Virus record (IMG/VR): IMGVR_UViG_3300020473_000011
Span: 217,558 to 281,557 of that record
Source: a virus
Strand: one strand, 5' to 3'
Length of the DNA: 64,000 nucleotides
Shown: positions 50,476 to 58,078 of the stretch, piece after piece
Position numbering within the stretch: position 1 is the first letter of the stretch
Layout: each line of letters begins with the position of its first letter
Translations under genes and position numbers: made by a program
Notes under the pieces: model-generated
The model's database searches: none
Told to the model about the DNA's origin: nothing
The model's input: only the letters and a program-made list of their open reading frames with translations

Positions 50476-51819
50476 TTATCGGGTAAAGTTTTGGTCTAAA
50501 AGCGTTGTTTTTAGTAGTGCGCAACGCCAGTTCTTTTGTGCCCTTTTGATAGCCACTCGACGTCGTTTCTTGATTTCTAGGCCAACTTCGATCCCTTTAA
50601 GACCGAGAGAACCTACGTCATCAATCACTGTGTAAGTGGCTGCCTCATGCACCGCCGCCATTATGTCAGCCTGATAGTAGTACACGCGCTCAAAGGTCGG
50701 GCGACCCTGTGCGTCGGCCTCACAGACTAGTAACATTTGTTTGAAGCGCTTTGGTTTCGCTAGCGCCTTGGTTTCTTCCAATAGTTTCAATAGCGCTTTG
50801 TCATTCATCGCGCTGCAAGTGTGAATTTGCGTGTGATGCTTAGCTGTCATCATCGCAAGGTCACGGTATTCATTCGGTATACGTAGTCGTGCTGCCATAT
50901 CTTTAATGATATAGGCACCACGTGGCTCATGCTTTGTATGTCCCTGCATCGGGTTTGTATAAACCGTCGGGACTCTCAAGCGCTGAGCAAGCTCCTGTAA
51001 GTGCTCAGGTAACTCATAGAGGTAAGGGCGTGTTCTGGCCTTACCTAGGTCATGGCAAAGTGCTGCAAAGCGTACGACAGGGTCTGACGTTAATTCACAG
51101 CATCTTTCAAGTACCAAAAGTGTGTGTATGCCCGAGTCAATCTCAGGGTGAAAGTCTGCACGCTGTGGCATACCAAAGAGTGCATCAATCTCAGGCAGTA
51201 CGATAGCTAAGGCTCCGCACTGGCGTAAGACTTCAAAGTAGACCGTTGGCGTCTCTGTCGCAAGGGCTTTCTGTGTCTCTTTCCATACGCGTTCTGGTGT
51301 TAAATGTTCGAGGTCACCGTTCTCGGCCATAAGCGTCATGACGTTCATTGTCTCGTCAGCAACGGTAAAGCCTAGGTGTGCAAAGCGTGCTGCAAAGCGT
51401 GCCGTGCGTAATACCCGTAGAGGATCGTCAAAGTATGCCGAAGATGTGTGACGAAGCACCTTATCTCTGATGTCGCGCATAGCATCTAGCGGGTCAATAA
51501 CTTCATCGTTGACTGCATCGTAAGCCATCGCGTTGATGGTTAGGTCACGTCTACATAAGTCTGACTCTAAACCTACATCAGGGGAGAAGTCGACTTTAAA
51601 GCCCTTATGGCCTGCGGCCACCTTGTATTCAGTACGCGCGAGGGCAAACTCTTCGCCATTTTCGGGATGAAGAAAGACAGGGAAATCTTTGCCGACTTGC
51701 TTAAAGCCATGTTCAAGCATTTGCTCTGGTGTAGCACCGACGACAACCCAATCTCTATCAGAGACAGGTAATCCCAGTAATTTGTCACGGACAGCACCGC
51801 CGACTAAATAGGCTTCCAT
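50476..51819 (-). CDS. cca: CCA-adding tRNA nucleotidyltransferase with HD domain
   Basis: This 447-residue protein from ATG 51819 begins MEAYLVGGAVRDKLLG, with the catalytic DRDWVVVG motif, CRRDLTINAMA, the DDPLRVLRTARFAARF ridge and an HD-domain HDLGK in FAALCHDLGKA. This architecture matches gammaproteobacterial Cca, which adds or repairs 3'-CCA on tRNAs; the HD domain there has phosphohydrolase activity. Length is slightly above E. coli Cca (412) because of a C-terminal basic extension (IKKRRRVAIKRAQKNW). It is uncommon in phages and suggests tRNA maintenance during infection or phage tRNAs elsewhere. Confidence 0.93.
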   Translation of the reverse strand: MEAYLVGGAVRDKLLGLPVSDRDWVVVGATPEQMLEHGFKQVGKDFPVFLHPENGEEFALARTEYKVAAGHKGFKVDFSPDVGLESDLCRRDLTINAMAYDAVNDEVIDPLDAMRDIRDKVLRHTSSAYFDDPLRVLRTARFAARFAHLGFTVADETMNVMTLMAENGDLEHLTPERVWKETQKALATETPTVYFEVLRQCGALAIVLPEIDALFGMPQRADFHPEIDSGIHTLLVLERCCELTSDPVVRFAALCHDLGKARTRPYLYELPEHLQELAQRLRVPTVYTNPMQGHTKHEPRGAYIIKDMAARLRIPNEYRDLAMMTAKHHTQIHTCSAMNDKALLKLLEETKALAKPKRFKQMLLVCEADAQGRPTFERVYYYQADIMAAVHEAATYTVIDDVGSLGLKGIEVGLEIKKRRRVAIKRAQKNWRCALLKTTLLDQNFTR

Positions 51820-51843
51820 TGTACTCACTTCTCAATCTCTCAG

Positions 51844-51877
51844 GTCTCAAACAAAAAACCACTGCAATGCAGCGGTT
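51844..51877 (-). terminator. Terminator overlapping the TTGAGAC leader of cca
   Basis: AACCACTGC (51857-51865) pairs with GCAGCGGTT (51869-51877), with one mismatch, around AAT. On the minus strand TTTTTTG follows and merges directly into TTGAGAC (51844-51850). It lies after the 51932-52339 gene and before cca, so it may attenuate cca expression. Confidence 0.7.
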
Positions 51878-51920
51878 TTCCCATTATGCCTAAGTAAATA
51901 AGCTTGTCAACAAATAATCG

Positions 51921-51928
51921 TTGTACAA
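51921..51928 (-). promoter_or_regulatory. TTGTACAA in a 28-bp palindrome
   Basis: CAAATAATC, GTTGTACAAT, GATTATTTG reads as an extended imperfect palindrome around TTGTACAA. It lies at the very end of the holin-like gene, upstream of cca. Confidence 0.6.
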
Positions 51929-51931
51929 TGA

Positions 51932-52339
51932 TTATTTGTCATCTTTTTTACTTTCGGGGGCATCATCTTGTTTTTCAATGACAACAGGTCGATTACTTCG
52001 ACGGTGCATTGTGAACTTCTCAAAGCCTCGGTAACCAAAACTTGCGCCAATCGACAGCATGAGCATGTTCTGGTACCAGTCGGGCATACTCGCTAGGGCA
52101 GCAAAGCCCGCCTTAATATGTACAACCATGCTGGGGAAGAAGCATAGGATCATAGGGATGGATAAGATTATCGTCCAGTACTCGTCTTTCCAAGATGACA
52201 TAGACCCTTCGGCCATACGGTCTTCCCATCGTTGAATACGTTCGATTTTACCTTCGACTTTCTTTTGTGTGATTTTCTGGCGGCCTTGGAAGTACGTGGC
52301 AACCCAGCCACCAATGGCTGTAAGGGCAGTAAGTGACAT
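51932..52339 (-). CDS. Holin-like membrane protein (3-TM type)
   Basis: The product has 135 residues from ATG 52339 (MSLTALTAIGGWVATYFQGR), 8 nt after TTGGAG. It has one N-terminal hydrophobic segment, a charged coiled linker (KKVEGKIERIQRWEDRM), SWKDEYWTIILSIPMILCFF as a second segment and MLMLSIGASFGYRGFEKF as a third, then a charged tail. The SWKDEY entry to TM2 and the P-W-Y before TM3 resemble the 'holin of 3TMs' family. This would give the phage a second candidate holin besides 4958-5179. Confidence 0.72.
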   Translation of the reverse strand: MSLTALTAIGGWVATYFQGRQKITQKKVEGKIERIQRWEDRMAEGSMSSWKDEYWTIILSIPMILCFFPSMVVHIKAGFAALASMPDWYQNMLMLSIGASFGYRGFEKFTMHRRSNRPVVIEKQDDAPESKKDDK

Positions 52340-52428
52340 AAACATGCTCCAATAAAAACTTAAAGTCACATATCTCAATTGCTCACTCACTGCACAATTA
52401 TACAACGATTTGGTGGTGGTAAACAGAA

Positions 52429-53049
52429 TTAGTTTGTTAGCATTTCAGCTATCTTAGGGTCGCCCGCAAAGAGGTCAGTTGCTTTTGAAACGGCTTTCTC
52501 CCAGTTCCAACCCATACGAAATAGGGTAGGCAAGTGGTAGACAAAGTAGGCTGCGGCTTCTACAACATTAGCGGGCATTTGAGAGCCTGTTCGTATCTTG
52601 TGCACGACTTCGGGCGTGCCCTCAATACGGAACAGTGGGATGTCATTCGCTTCGGCTTTGCCCCCAAGTGGTATCACTTGGTAGAGTCCATGGGTCACAC
52701 CCCGTGTCACGGTGCAGTAGCTGTAGTGGCCGAGTGACTGGCCATGTGTGCGTGCTAGATTAATGGCAGCTTGTTGGCAGCAATGTTCGAAATCACGGCC
52801 TGCAAGTTCTGTATTGCCCACGACCTGCACAGCTTGACTACCAAGTTGTATTCTGGGGTCGTTTAGGCTCAGTGCTTGACGGTCGGCCTCAATTTTATTG
52901 GTCGCTTTTAAAAACTTCTCTTCGAGGCTTACCTTACGTGCCTCATAGACGAGTCTTAGCTCTTCGAGCTTTTTCTCAAAGCTTTCGTCCAGTTTAGTGC
53001 GCTGTTCGCTAACGTCTTCTTGGGTTACAAGGGCTTCATTAAACTTCAT
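52429..53049 (-). CDS. Unknown 206-residue protein with N-terminal coiled coil
   Basis: It begins MKFNEALVTQEDVSEQRTKL, continues as a charged coiled coil to about residue 58, then a globular part (HCCQQAAINLARTHGQSLGH; RIEGTPEVVHKIRTGSQMP). No known motif. It starts 4 nt after the stop of the gene at 53054-53623 and is co-transcribed with it. Confidence 0.68.
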   Translation of the reverse strand: MKFNEALVTQEDVSEQRTKLDESFEKKLEELRLVYEARKVSLEEKFLKATNKIEADRQALSLNDPRIQLGSQAVQVVGNTELAGRDFEHCCQQAAINLARTHGQSLGHYSYCTVTRGVTHGLYQVIPLGGKAEANDIPLFRIEGTPEVVHKIRTGSQMPANVVEAAAYFVYHLPTLFRMGWNWEKAVSKATDLFAGDPKIAEMLTN

Positions 53050-53053
53050 CAGG

Positions 53054-53623
53054 TCACCATGCTGTGACTAGGCAGCTGTTAAGGTTTGCACCTGCGGTGA
53101 CTTCAACTATTTCGCGAGCTTCACGGTTATCGTAGCGACCAAACATCGTAGCGCGTAGGTATTTAAGGGTCTTTGCAATAACTTGGCTTTCGGAGAGTTC
53201 TGGGTTGTTGACGATCAGGTCATCAATGTAGGCTGTTATGATCCCTTCAAGCTTTTCAGCGCCAATTTTTATGGGAAGTACAATGGTCATCACGGCAAGT
53301 TCGTCTTCAAGACGTGCTAGGCGTTGCCCCTTTGATTCACCTTGGCCACGGCCTTGATGATTGTTCAGTGCAATGACACGACCACTTTTAATTTCGTTCT
53401 CAACCATGAGGCCGAATCGGAGCTGGTCACGGTGGGAAGCAGTTGAAGGGTCAGCATATTGTGGCTCCCCGTCATCCGAGAATCCCTTGAGGGTAATTTT
53501 TCCGCGCTGTAGTGCGCCTTCAAGTCGCTTTAATATACTCTTAACTGGTGCTTCGTATACGGTGTTCTTATCACGTAGAGCTTCCAACTGTTCTATTAAA
53601 GAGACCGAGTCATCTGTGCTCAT
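53054..53623 (-). CDS. Unknown 189-residue protein
   Basis: It starts at ATG 53623 (MSTDDSVSLIEQLEALRDKN), directly after TTGTACAACG; TGAGAC 10 nt upstream is the only ribosome-site-like element. It has acidic and basic helices (QRLARLEDELAVMTIVLPIK; EKLEGIITAYIDDLIV). Size and composition are compatible with a small terminase subunit or regulator, but no diagnostic motif supports that. Confidence 0.65.
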   Translation of the reverse strand: MSTDDSVSLIEQLEALRDKNTVYEAPVKSILKRLEGALQRGKITLKGFSDDGEPQYADPSTASHRDQLRFGLMVENEIKSGRVIALNNHQGRGQGESKGQRLARLEDELAVMTIVLPIKIGAEKLEGIITAYIDDLIVNNPELSESQVIAKTLKYLRATMFGRYDNREAREIVEVTAGANLNSCLVTAW

Positions 53624-53625
53624 CG

Positions 53626-53709
53626 TTGTACAAGTCTCATTCTTTGAAAGTCGTACTATGAACGATAATTGATGATAGTGCAATGGTGTGTCACCAAAAT
53701 GTTGTACAA
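53626..53709. promoter_or_regulatory. Divergent control region with two TTGTACAA sites
   Basis: TTGTACAA at 53626-53633 abuts the ATG of the minus-strand gene. A second copy at 53702-53709 (76 bp apart) precedes the plus-strand thymidylate synthase operon. Confidence 0.55.
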
Positions 53710-53852
53710 TGATATTCGCACCGTATGACGGTAACCTCTTAAAAGTAAACCTCTTCTATTGCAACAGAGGGGATTTCAACGTAACATCCACGGCGGCAGG
53801 CTTGTACTAAGAAACTTACACTATCTGCCGCATGATACTAGGGAGACACTAC

Positions 53853-54161
53853 ATGACTTCAAAATGGCCATCGAATAGCTTTGTTGCCACCGAAGAAACT
53901 ACAACTTTCCTTCATGAGGGAAAGGACATGTATGAACTTTGGACGGTACTCGCTACAGAGACAGGCAACATCATGCCTGACCTGCTGGGTAATCAGCTTG
54001 GTTCTTCATTTGAGGATGCCGTTGAAAACTGGGTTGATCTGATGGGTGAACTTCATCTATTCGACCCGCTTGCAATGACATACAACGGTTTACCCGTTGT
54101 TGCATCAAGAATGGAAGCCATGGCAATTGGTCAGCAATACACACAGGGCGCGCTCTTATAG
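53853..54161 (+). CDS. Unknown 102-residue acidic protein
   Basis: It starts at ATG 53853 (MTSKWPSNSFVATEETTTFL) after AGGGAGA. The sequence is acidic and helical (SFEDAVENWVDLMGELHLFD). It precedes thymidylate synthase by 39 nt and probably shares its transcript. No domain recognised. Confidence 0.62.
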   Translation: MTSKWPSNSFVATEETTTFLHEGKDMYELWTVLATETGNIMPDLLGNQLGSSFEDAVENWVDLMGELHLFDPLAMTYNGLPVVASRMEAMAIGQQYTQGALL

Positions 54162-54186
54162 GTTTGCGCCTTTTATTAATAATTAA

Positions 54187-54193
54187 TTGAGAC
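54187..54193 (+). promoter_or_regulatory. TTGAGAC leader of thymidylate synthase
   Basis: TTATTAATAATTAA precedes TTGAGAC, which lies only 7 nt before the ATG at 54201. It likely doubles as ribosome-site region and leader signal. No TTGTACAA is nearby. Confidence 0.5.
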
Positions 54194-54200
54194 TTGAGAT

Positions 54201-55040
54201 ATGACACAGTTTGAGAAGCTGAACCACCGTATTTTAACGGAAGGTGTATGGCAACATATTGAGCGCACGGGCAATGCGTGCCTAACCGTCATTGGTGAGA
54301 CATTCGTGTACGATTGTTCAACTGATGAGCACGAAATGGTAACGACGCGTAAAGCGCCTTTTAAGCTAGGTATTGCTGAATTATTAGCGTACTTACGTGG
54401 GGCAACGTCAGCGGCGACTTTCCGTGAGCTAGGTACTAAGTCGTGGGACGCTAATGCCAATGAAAACAAAGCATGGCTAGCCAACCCGAACCGTAAAGGC
54501 GAAGACGACCTCGGTAAAATCTACGGCGCGGTTGCACGTGACTTTGGTGGCTTAGACCTTATCCAAAAGACGTACGATAACTTGAAGTCGGGTAAAGACG
54601 ACCGTGGTGAGGTCATCACGTTTTGGAAGCCTGATGATTTCAAAAAAGGCTGCTTACGTCCATGTATGCACACCCATAACTTTGCACTCCTAGACGGTAC
54701 CCTACACCTTGAAAGCTACCAGCGCAGCTGCGATGTAGCATTAGGACTTGCAGGTGCCAATATGACACAGGTGCAAGTACTGCTTCGCTTAATGGCTCAA
54801 ATCACGGGTCACAAAGCTGGCCGTGCTCGTCACCATATTACGAATGCGCACCTGTACGATGACCAAGTTGAGCTAATGCGTGACGTGCAGCTTACGCGTG
54901 AGCCAATGGCGAATCCTAAAATCTGGATCAACCCAGAAATCAAAACACTTGAAGACGTTCAAACGTGGGTTACTACTGATGACTTTAAGTTGATTGACTA
55001 CAAGTCTCACGACTCAATTTCATATCCATTTTCGGTGTAA
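54201..55040 (+). CDS. thyA: Thymidylate synthase
   Basis: This 279-residue ThyA-family enzyme methylates dUMP to dTMP with methylenetetrahydrofolate. The catalytic Cys155 is in LRPCMHTHNF, the phosphate-binding block is YQRSCDVALGL, and the HxY pair is in NAHLYDDQVEL. The usual LGLPFNIAS segment reads LGLAGANMTQ, so Pro-Phe is replaced and one residue is inserted. The Asn that selects dUMP over dCMP appears kept, which argues against a dCMP hydroxymethylase. The gene is closely followed by two more plus-strand genes (3-nt and 30-nt gaps). Confidence 0.88.
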   Translation: MTQFEKLNHRILTEGVWQHIERTGNACLTVIGETFVYDCSTDEHEMVTTRKAPFKLGIAELLAYLRGATSAATFRELGTKSWDANANENKAWLANPNRKGEDDLGKIYGAVARDFGGLDLIQKTYDNLKSGKDDRGEVITFWKPDDFKKGCLRPCMHTHNFALLDGTLHLESYQRSCDVALGLAGANMTQVQVLLRLMAQITGHKAGRARHHITNAHLYDDQVELMRDVQLTREPMANPKIWINPEIKTLEDVQTWVTTDDFKLIDYKSHDSISYPFSV

Positions 55041-55042
55041 CT

Positions 55043-55516
55043 ATGAGCTTTCTTGTCATTGATACCGACAAGTACTCTGCTGAGGCCATTGACCGCATTC
55101 GTGCGGCAATGGCTGCTGAGGACATTGTCGAAGAACCCAAAGCCCTTGTTGTGCCTGAGCAAAATACGCTCTACGCGAGCATATTTCGTGCACTTAACCC
55201 TAAATCTGACTGTATTGACCCAAATAGTGAGTCAGCCCGCACACTTGATGATATGATGCCCGTCGGCAAGCGTATCAGTTTGAGTGTCGAGATTGTGAAC
55301 ACTGACCGTGCGCAAATGCTCTTCGGTACTATGTACGATAAGTACTCAGAGTTGTTCGGCATTCGCGTTCACAGCTGGGGCGCTTACGACATCTTAAAAG
55401 CCCAAGAAGAGCGCCTAAAAACGATGTCGAGTCTTCACGATGAGTTTTATGCAAAACTGCAAGACCTTCGTCATACCGATGACCGCGTCCTGTTGGAAAC
55501 TGAAAAGATAAACTAA
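55043..55516 (+). CDS. Unknown 157-residue protein
   Basis: It begins MSFLVIDTDKYSAEAIDRIR, 2 nt after the thymidylate synthase stop, so it is translationally coupled. It is alpha/beta with a C-terminal helix (KLQDLRHTDDRVLLETEKIN). No family recognised. Confidence 0.68.
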   Translation: MSFLVIDTDKYSAEAIDRIRAAMAAEDIVEEPKALVVPEQNTLYASIFRALNPKSDCIDPNSESARTLDDMMPVGKRISLSVEIVNTDRAQMLFGTMYDKYSELFGIRVHSWGAYDILKAQEERLKTMSSLHDEFYAKLQDLRHTDDRVLLETEKIN

Positions 55517-55545
55517 GCTATATGAAAAAACTGGAAGGGGATTTG

Positions 55546-56799
55546 ATGGCAACACATGTAAACTTACTCAACGGCCTGAGCTTTACAGACGCTGAGCTTA
55601 CACGATTCCAAAGTGTAACCGACCTCGTCGACCAGCGCTTTAACCGTTGGCTCGTCAGTCAAAGTATCGTGAACCCCATTAATGACTCCTTCCTTTCTCA
55701 TTTGAGCGCAGCTGAATATGAGGTTGAGCGCCGCATCCGCAATGAGAATAATACCAACCGTGAACTACTCGACGTCGAGATCGAAGGGCAAAAGCGTCGC
55801 CTTGCGAAACTCGAAGAACAAAAAGACTTACAAGAGCGTGCTAAGAAGCTCTTAAACGGTCGACTCGCTAAGACCCTAAGAGAAACACTCTCTGATACCG
55901 ATAAGCTTGCTAGAACAGGGTTGAGCCTACGTGGTCGTGATGCTGACGATATTACGCACGTACTGCGTACGCTTTATTCACCCAGCGTGACCTTTAATCG
56001 GATCTGGAACGCGATTGCTGTCATCCCCAAACTTCCCGAACAATTGGCAAAACTCGTTAATACGGCTGAGTTCTGTAAGTCCATTGGACGTGACATGCCT
56101 CAACGTAAGGTGCAGGGCAGAGAAGCCATAGGCTTTTTGGGTATTGAGGGCTGCAAGGTTGTCATACCCCTCATCATTGCAAAGAACAGGCTACGCGGTT
56201 CGTCGCGTAACTTTCCATTAAGTGGGGCTAAGCTCTGGTCATATTGCGTGACCATGGGGAATACAGCAACCCACCTTTTAAAAGAGTCAGGACACCGTGA
56301 CCCCGCCGAGGGCTTTATGCTGGCCGTTACTATGCTGTTGGCACATATTGCCGTCTATAACGTGTATGACCATTGCTATGACATGGCGCGAGAAGAGTTG
56401 ATGGGATTACTGCGTAATCGTAATGCGATGGACTTATACTTTGTCGTACCTCATGTTAACGCAAGCCCTACGATACTGGCTGACACGCTAACAGAGTTCG
56501 CGCCCGCGACGGCACTTGAGTTGCTTGAGCTGTTCGACTGGGAGAACCTAAAGCGTATTAAAAAGGGCGTTACCGAAGAGCTTACCCGTGTTCCTACGCA
56601 TAAGCGCTCAATGCACGGTCAAGCGCTAAAACAGGCCAAACACTACGCAAAATTCATAATGCTTCGTGAAAGTAAGACCTTTGTGAAAGACCATTTACGT
56701 CCGTTCCTTGCCTGCGCGTTTCTGAGCGATGAGCAGATCCGTAACCTAATACGTGCCAACCTCAAACACCTTGACCTAAAGGGCTTCATCGAAGCCTGA
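55546..56799 (+). CDS. Unknown 417-residue protein with central coiled coil
   Basis: It starts at ATG 55546 after GGAAGGGG, the best ribosome site; an ATG at 55522 has none. A coiled-coil stretch lies at about 60-105 (RRLAKLEEQKDLQERAKKLL). The later part is helical with many His and Met (MAREELMGLLRNRNAMDLYF). It ends the thymidylate synthase operon before a terminator. Function unknown. Confidence 0.7.
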   Translation: MATHVNLLNGLSFTDAELTRFQSVTDLVDQRFNRWLVSQSIVNPINDSFLSHLSAAEYEVERRIRNENNTNRELLDVEIEGQKRRLAKLEEQKDLQERAKKLLNGRLAKTLRETLSDTDKLARTGLSLRGRDADDITHVLRTLYSPSVTFNRIWNAIAVIPKLPEQLAKLVNTAEFCKSIGRDMPQRKVQGREAIGFLGIEGCKVVIPLIIAKNRLRGSSRNFPLSGAKLWSYCVTMGNTATHLLKESGHRDPAEGFMLAVTMLLAHIAVYNVYDHCYDMAREELMGLLRNRNAMDLYFVVPHVNASPTILADTLTEFAPATALELLELFDWENLKRIKKGVTEELTRVPTHKRSMHGQALKQAKHYAKFIMLRESKTFVKDHLRPFLACAFLSDEQIRNLIRANLKHLDLKGFIEA

Positions 56800-56826
56800 T
56801 ACAGTATGCACCATTCGCACTAGGCA

Positions 56827-56854
56827 CAAAAAAGGCTTTCACTTGGAAAGCCTT
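56827..56854. terminator. Bidirectional terminator between convergent operons
   Basis: AAGGCTTTC (56832-56840), loop ACTTG, GAAAGCCTT (56846-56854). On the minus strand TTTTTTG follows; the plus-strand tail is weak. Confidence 0.82.
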
Positions 56855-56858
56855 ATCG

Positions 56859-57371
56859 TTAATCCTGTTTTTCTTTGGCGACAAACAGTCGCTTAGCACA
56901 GTATCGGTAGTTATGATCCTCATGGTTAACACGCGTGTCATTGACAGCGATACTGTAGTAGTTCGGGTCGAGTTCTGTCATAAAGGTTTGGCGCTCAATG
57001 ATAACAGGTAGCAAGTCGTCAAACGGCATGACTTGGCCAAGCGAGACTAGACCGCTATACGCGAACTTACCCGACGGCTTAAAAACATCAACGTCGACCT
57101 GCCAGCCCGCATTCATGAGGCTTTTTAATTCAAGTACTTCTGGCTCAACGATATTGCCCACATGCTCAAGCTGACGCATCATTGTGACAGACTGTAACTC
57201 GTCGCCCAATCCATACTCTGACAGGGTGCCTGCATCTTCGGCCTTGTCGATAGCGTCGAATAGGGTGCTTATCGCTATGTGGTCAACGCCGTGTTTTTCA
57301 CAGTACTTTGTCGCGGTTTCGATCACAGAAAAAGGGATCAAGCCTTTCTCTAATGCTTCATGTAATGTCAC
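56859..57371 (-). CDS. Unknown 170-residue protein (GTG start)
   Basis: A GTG at 57371 follows AAGGAATAGAC with good spacing (product MTLHEALEKGLIPFSVIETA). It is acidic and alpha/beta. Last gene of an operon running from 61966. No domain recognised. Confidence 0.65.
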   Translation of the reverse strand: MTLHEALEKGLIPFSVIETATKYCEKHGVDHIAISTLFDAIDKAEDAGTLSEYGLGDELQSVTMMRQLEHVGNIVEPEVLELKSLMNAGWQVDVDVFKPSGKFAYSGLVSLGQVMPFDDLLPVIIERQTFMTELDPNYYSIAVNDTRVNHEDHNYRYCAKRLFVAKEKQD

Positions 57372-57373
57372 GT

Positions 57374-57652
57374 CTATTCCTTAATATTTGTCCAACTGTA
57401 ACCATTAATCGTAGTGTTAAAAAGCTTCACATGTCGCAATAACTCTTGTGCTTTTGGTCTCAGCTCATCAGGTACCACGTTTAAGAAAATCTGCACATCT
57501 ACGATGAACTTTCGGAATTTAGCCTTGTTCTTGACCTTCGGCACACGGAGTTTGTGAGAGTGAGCAAAGGTACTGTGATTCGTTTGGCACCCCGTACAAA
57601 AATCACGTGACAAATTGCCTTGATAACAGTTTAAGCAGAAGTACTTCGACAT
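57374..57652 (-). CDS. Small zinc-ribbon protein
   Basis: This 92-residue protein has an N-terminal zinc ribbon (YFCLNCYQGNLSRDFCTGCQ), two CxxC pairs, then a basic helix region (VPKVKNKAKFRKFIVDVQIF). The start follows GGGAGGGG and overlaps the upstream stop. It may bind nucleic acid; role unknown. Confidence 0.7.
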   Translation of the reverse strand: MSKYFCLNCYQGNLSRDFCTGCQTNHSTFAHSHKLRVPKVKNKAKFRKFIVDVQIFLNVVPDELRPKAQELLRHVKLFNTTINGYSWTNIKE

Positions 57653-58053
57653 TAGCCCCTCCCTGTAACATGGTCTACGTAATCTATTGTGGCCACCCCT
57701 AAGAAATTGGCCAGCTCTTTCTTGTGAAGAGCCTTACCTTCTTCCTCTGACACATCGGCACAGTAAGCACAAATGTTCAAGAACTGTTCGGCATCATCAC
57801 GGTTTTTGATGAACTCAGGGAGTTCCCATAGGTCGCCGTCTTCGTCCATCAAGAAGCTGCGCTCAACTTTGTTTTGGTCGGCTACGCGGGCAAAAGTGTA
57901 GTACTCATCCCGTGCATAGGGTGACCCACGCTTTGGCCTGACTTGGTCGTCGACACGTTCTTTGTTTCGGCCTTGCTGATTGTCGTCAATGGCCTCATAA
58001 ATTCGCTGAGACAGTTTGCTTGCGCCCATGCCTCTTAGTTTTGTCATTCTCAT
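57652..58053 (-). CDS. Unknown 133-residue protein
   Basis: It begins MRMTKLRGMGASKLSQRIYE and has a charged middle (DDNQQGRNKERVDDQVRPKR). A hairpin (TTGGTAAGC/GCTTACCAA, about 58068-58090) overlaps the stop of the gene before it and could lower read-through or protect the mRNA. No domain recognised. Confidence 0.65.
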   Translation of the reverse strand: MRMTKLRGMGASKLSQRIYEAIDDNQQGRNKERVDDQVRPKRGSPYARDEYYTFARVADQNKVERSFLMDEDGDLWELPEFIKNRDDAEQFLNICAYCADVSEEEGKALHKKELANFLGVATIDYVDHVTGRG

Positions 58054-58078
58054 TCAGTCGTCCTTAGTTGGTAAGCCG

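Noticed and set aside
54201-55040. dCMP hydroxymethylase instead of thymidylate synthase
   Set aside because: The Asn expected for dUMP selection appears present, and no other hypermodification gene is seen in the window.
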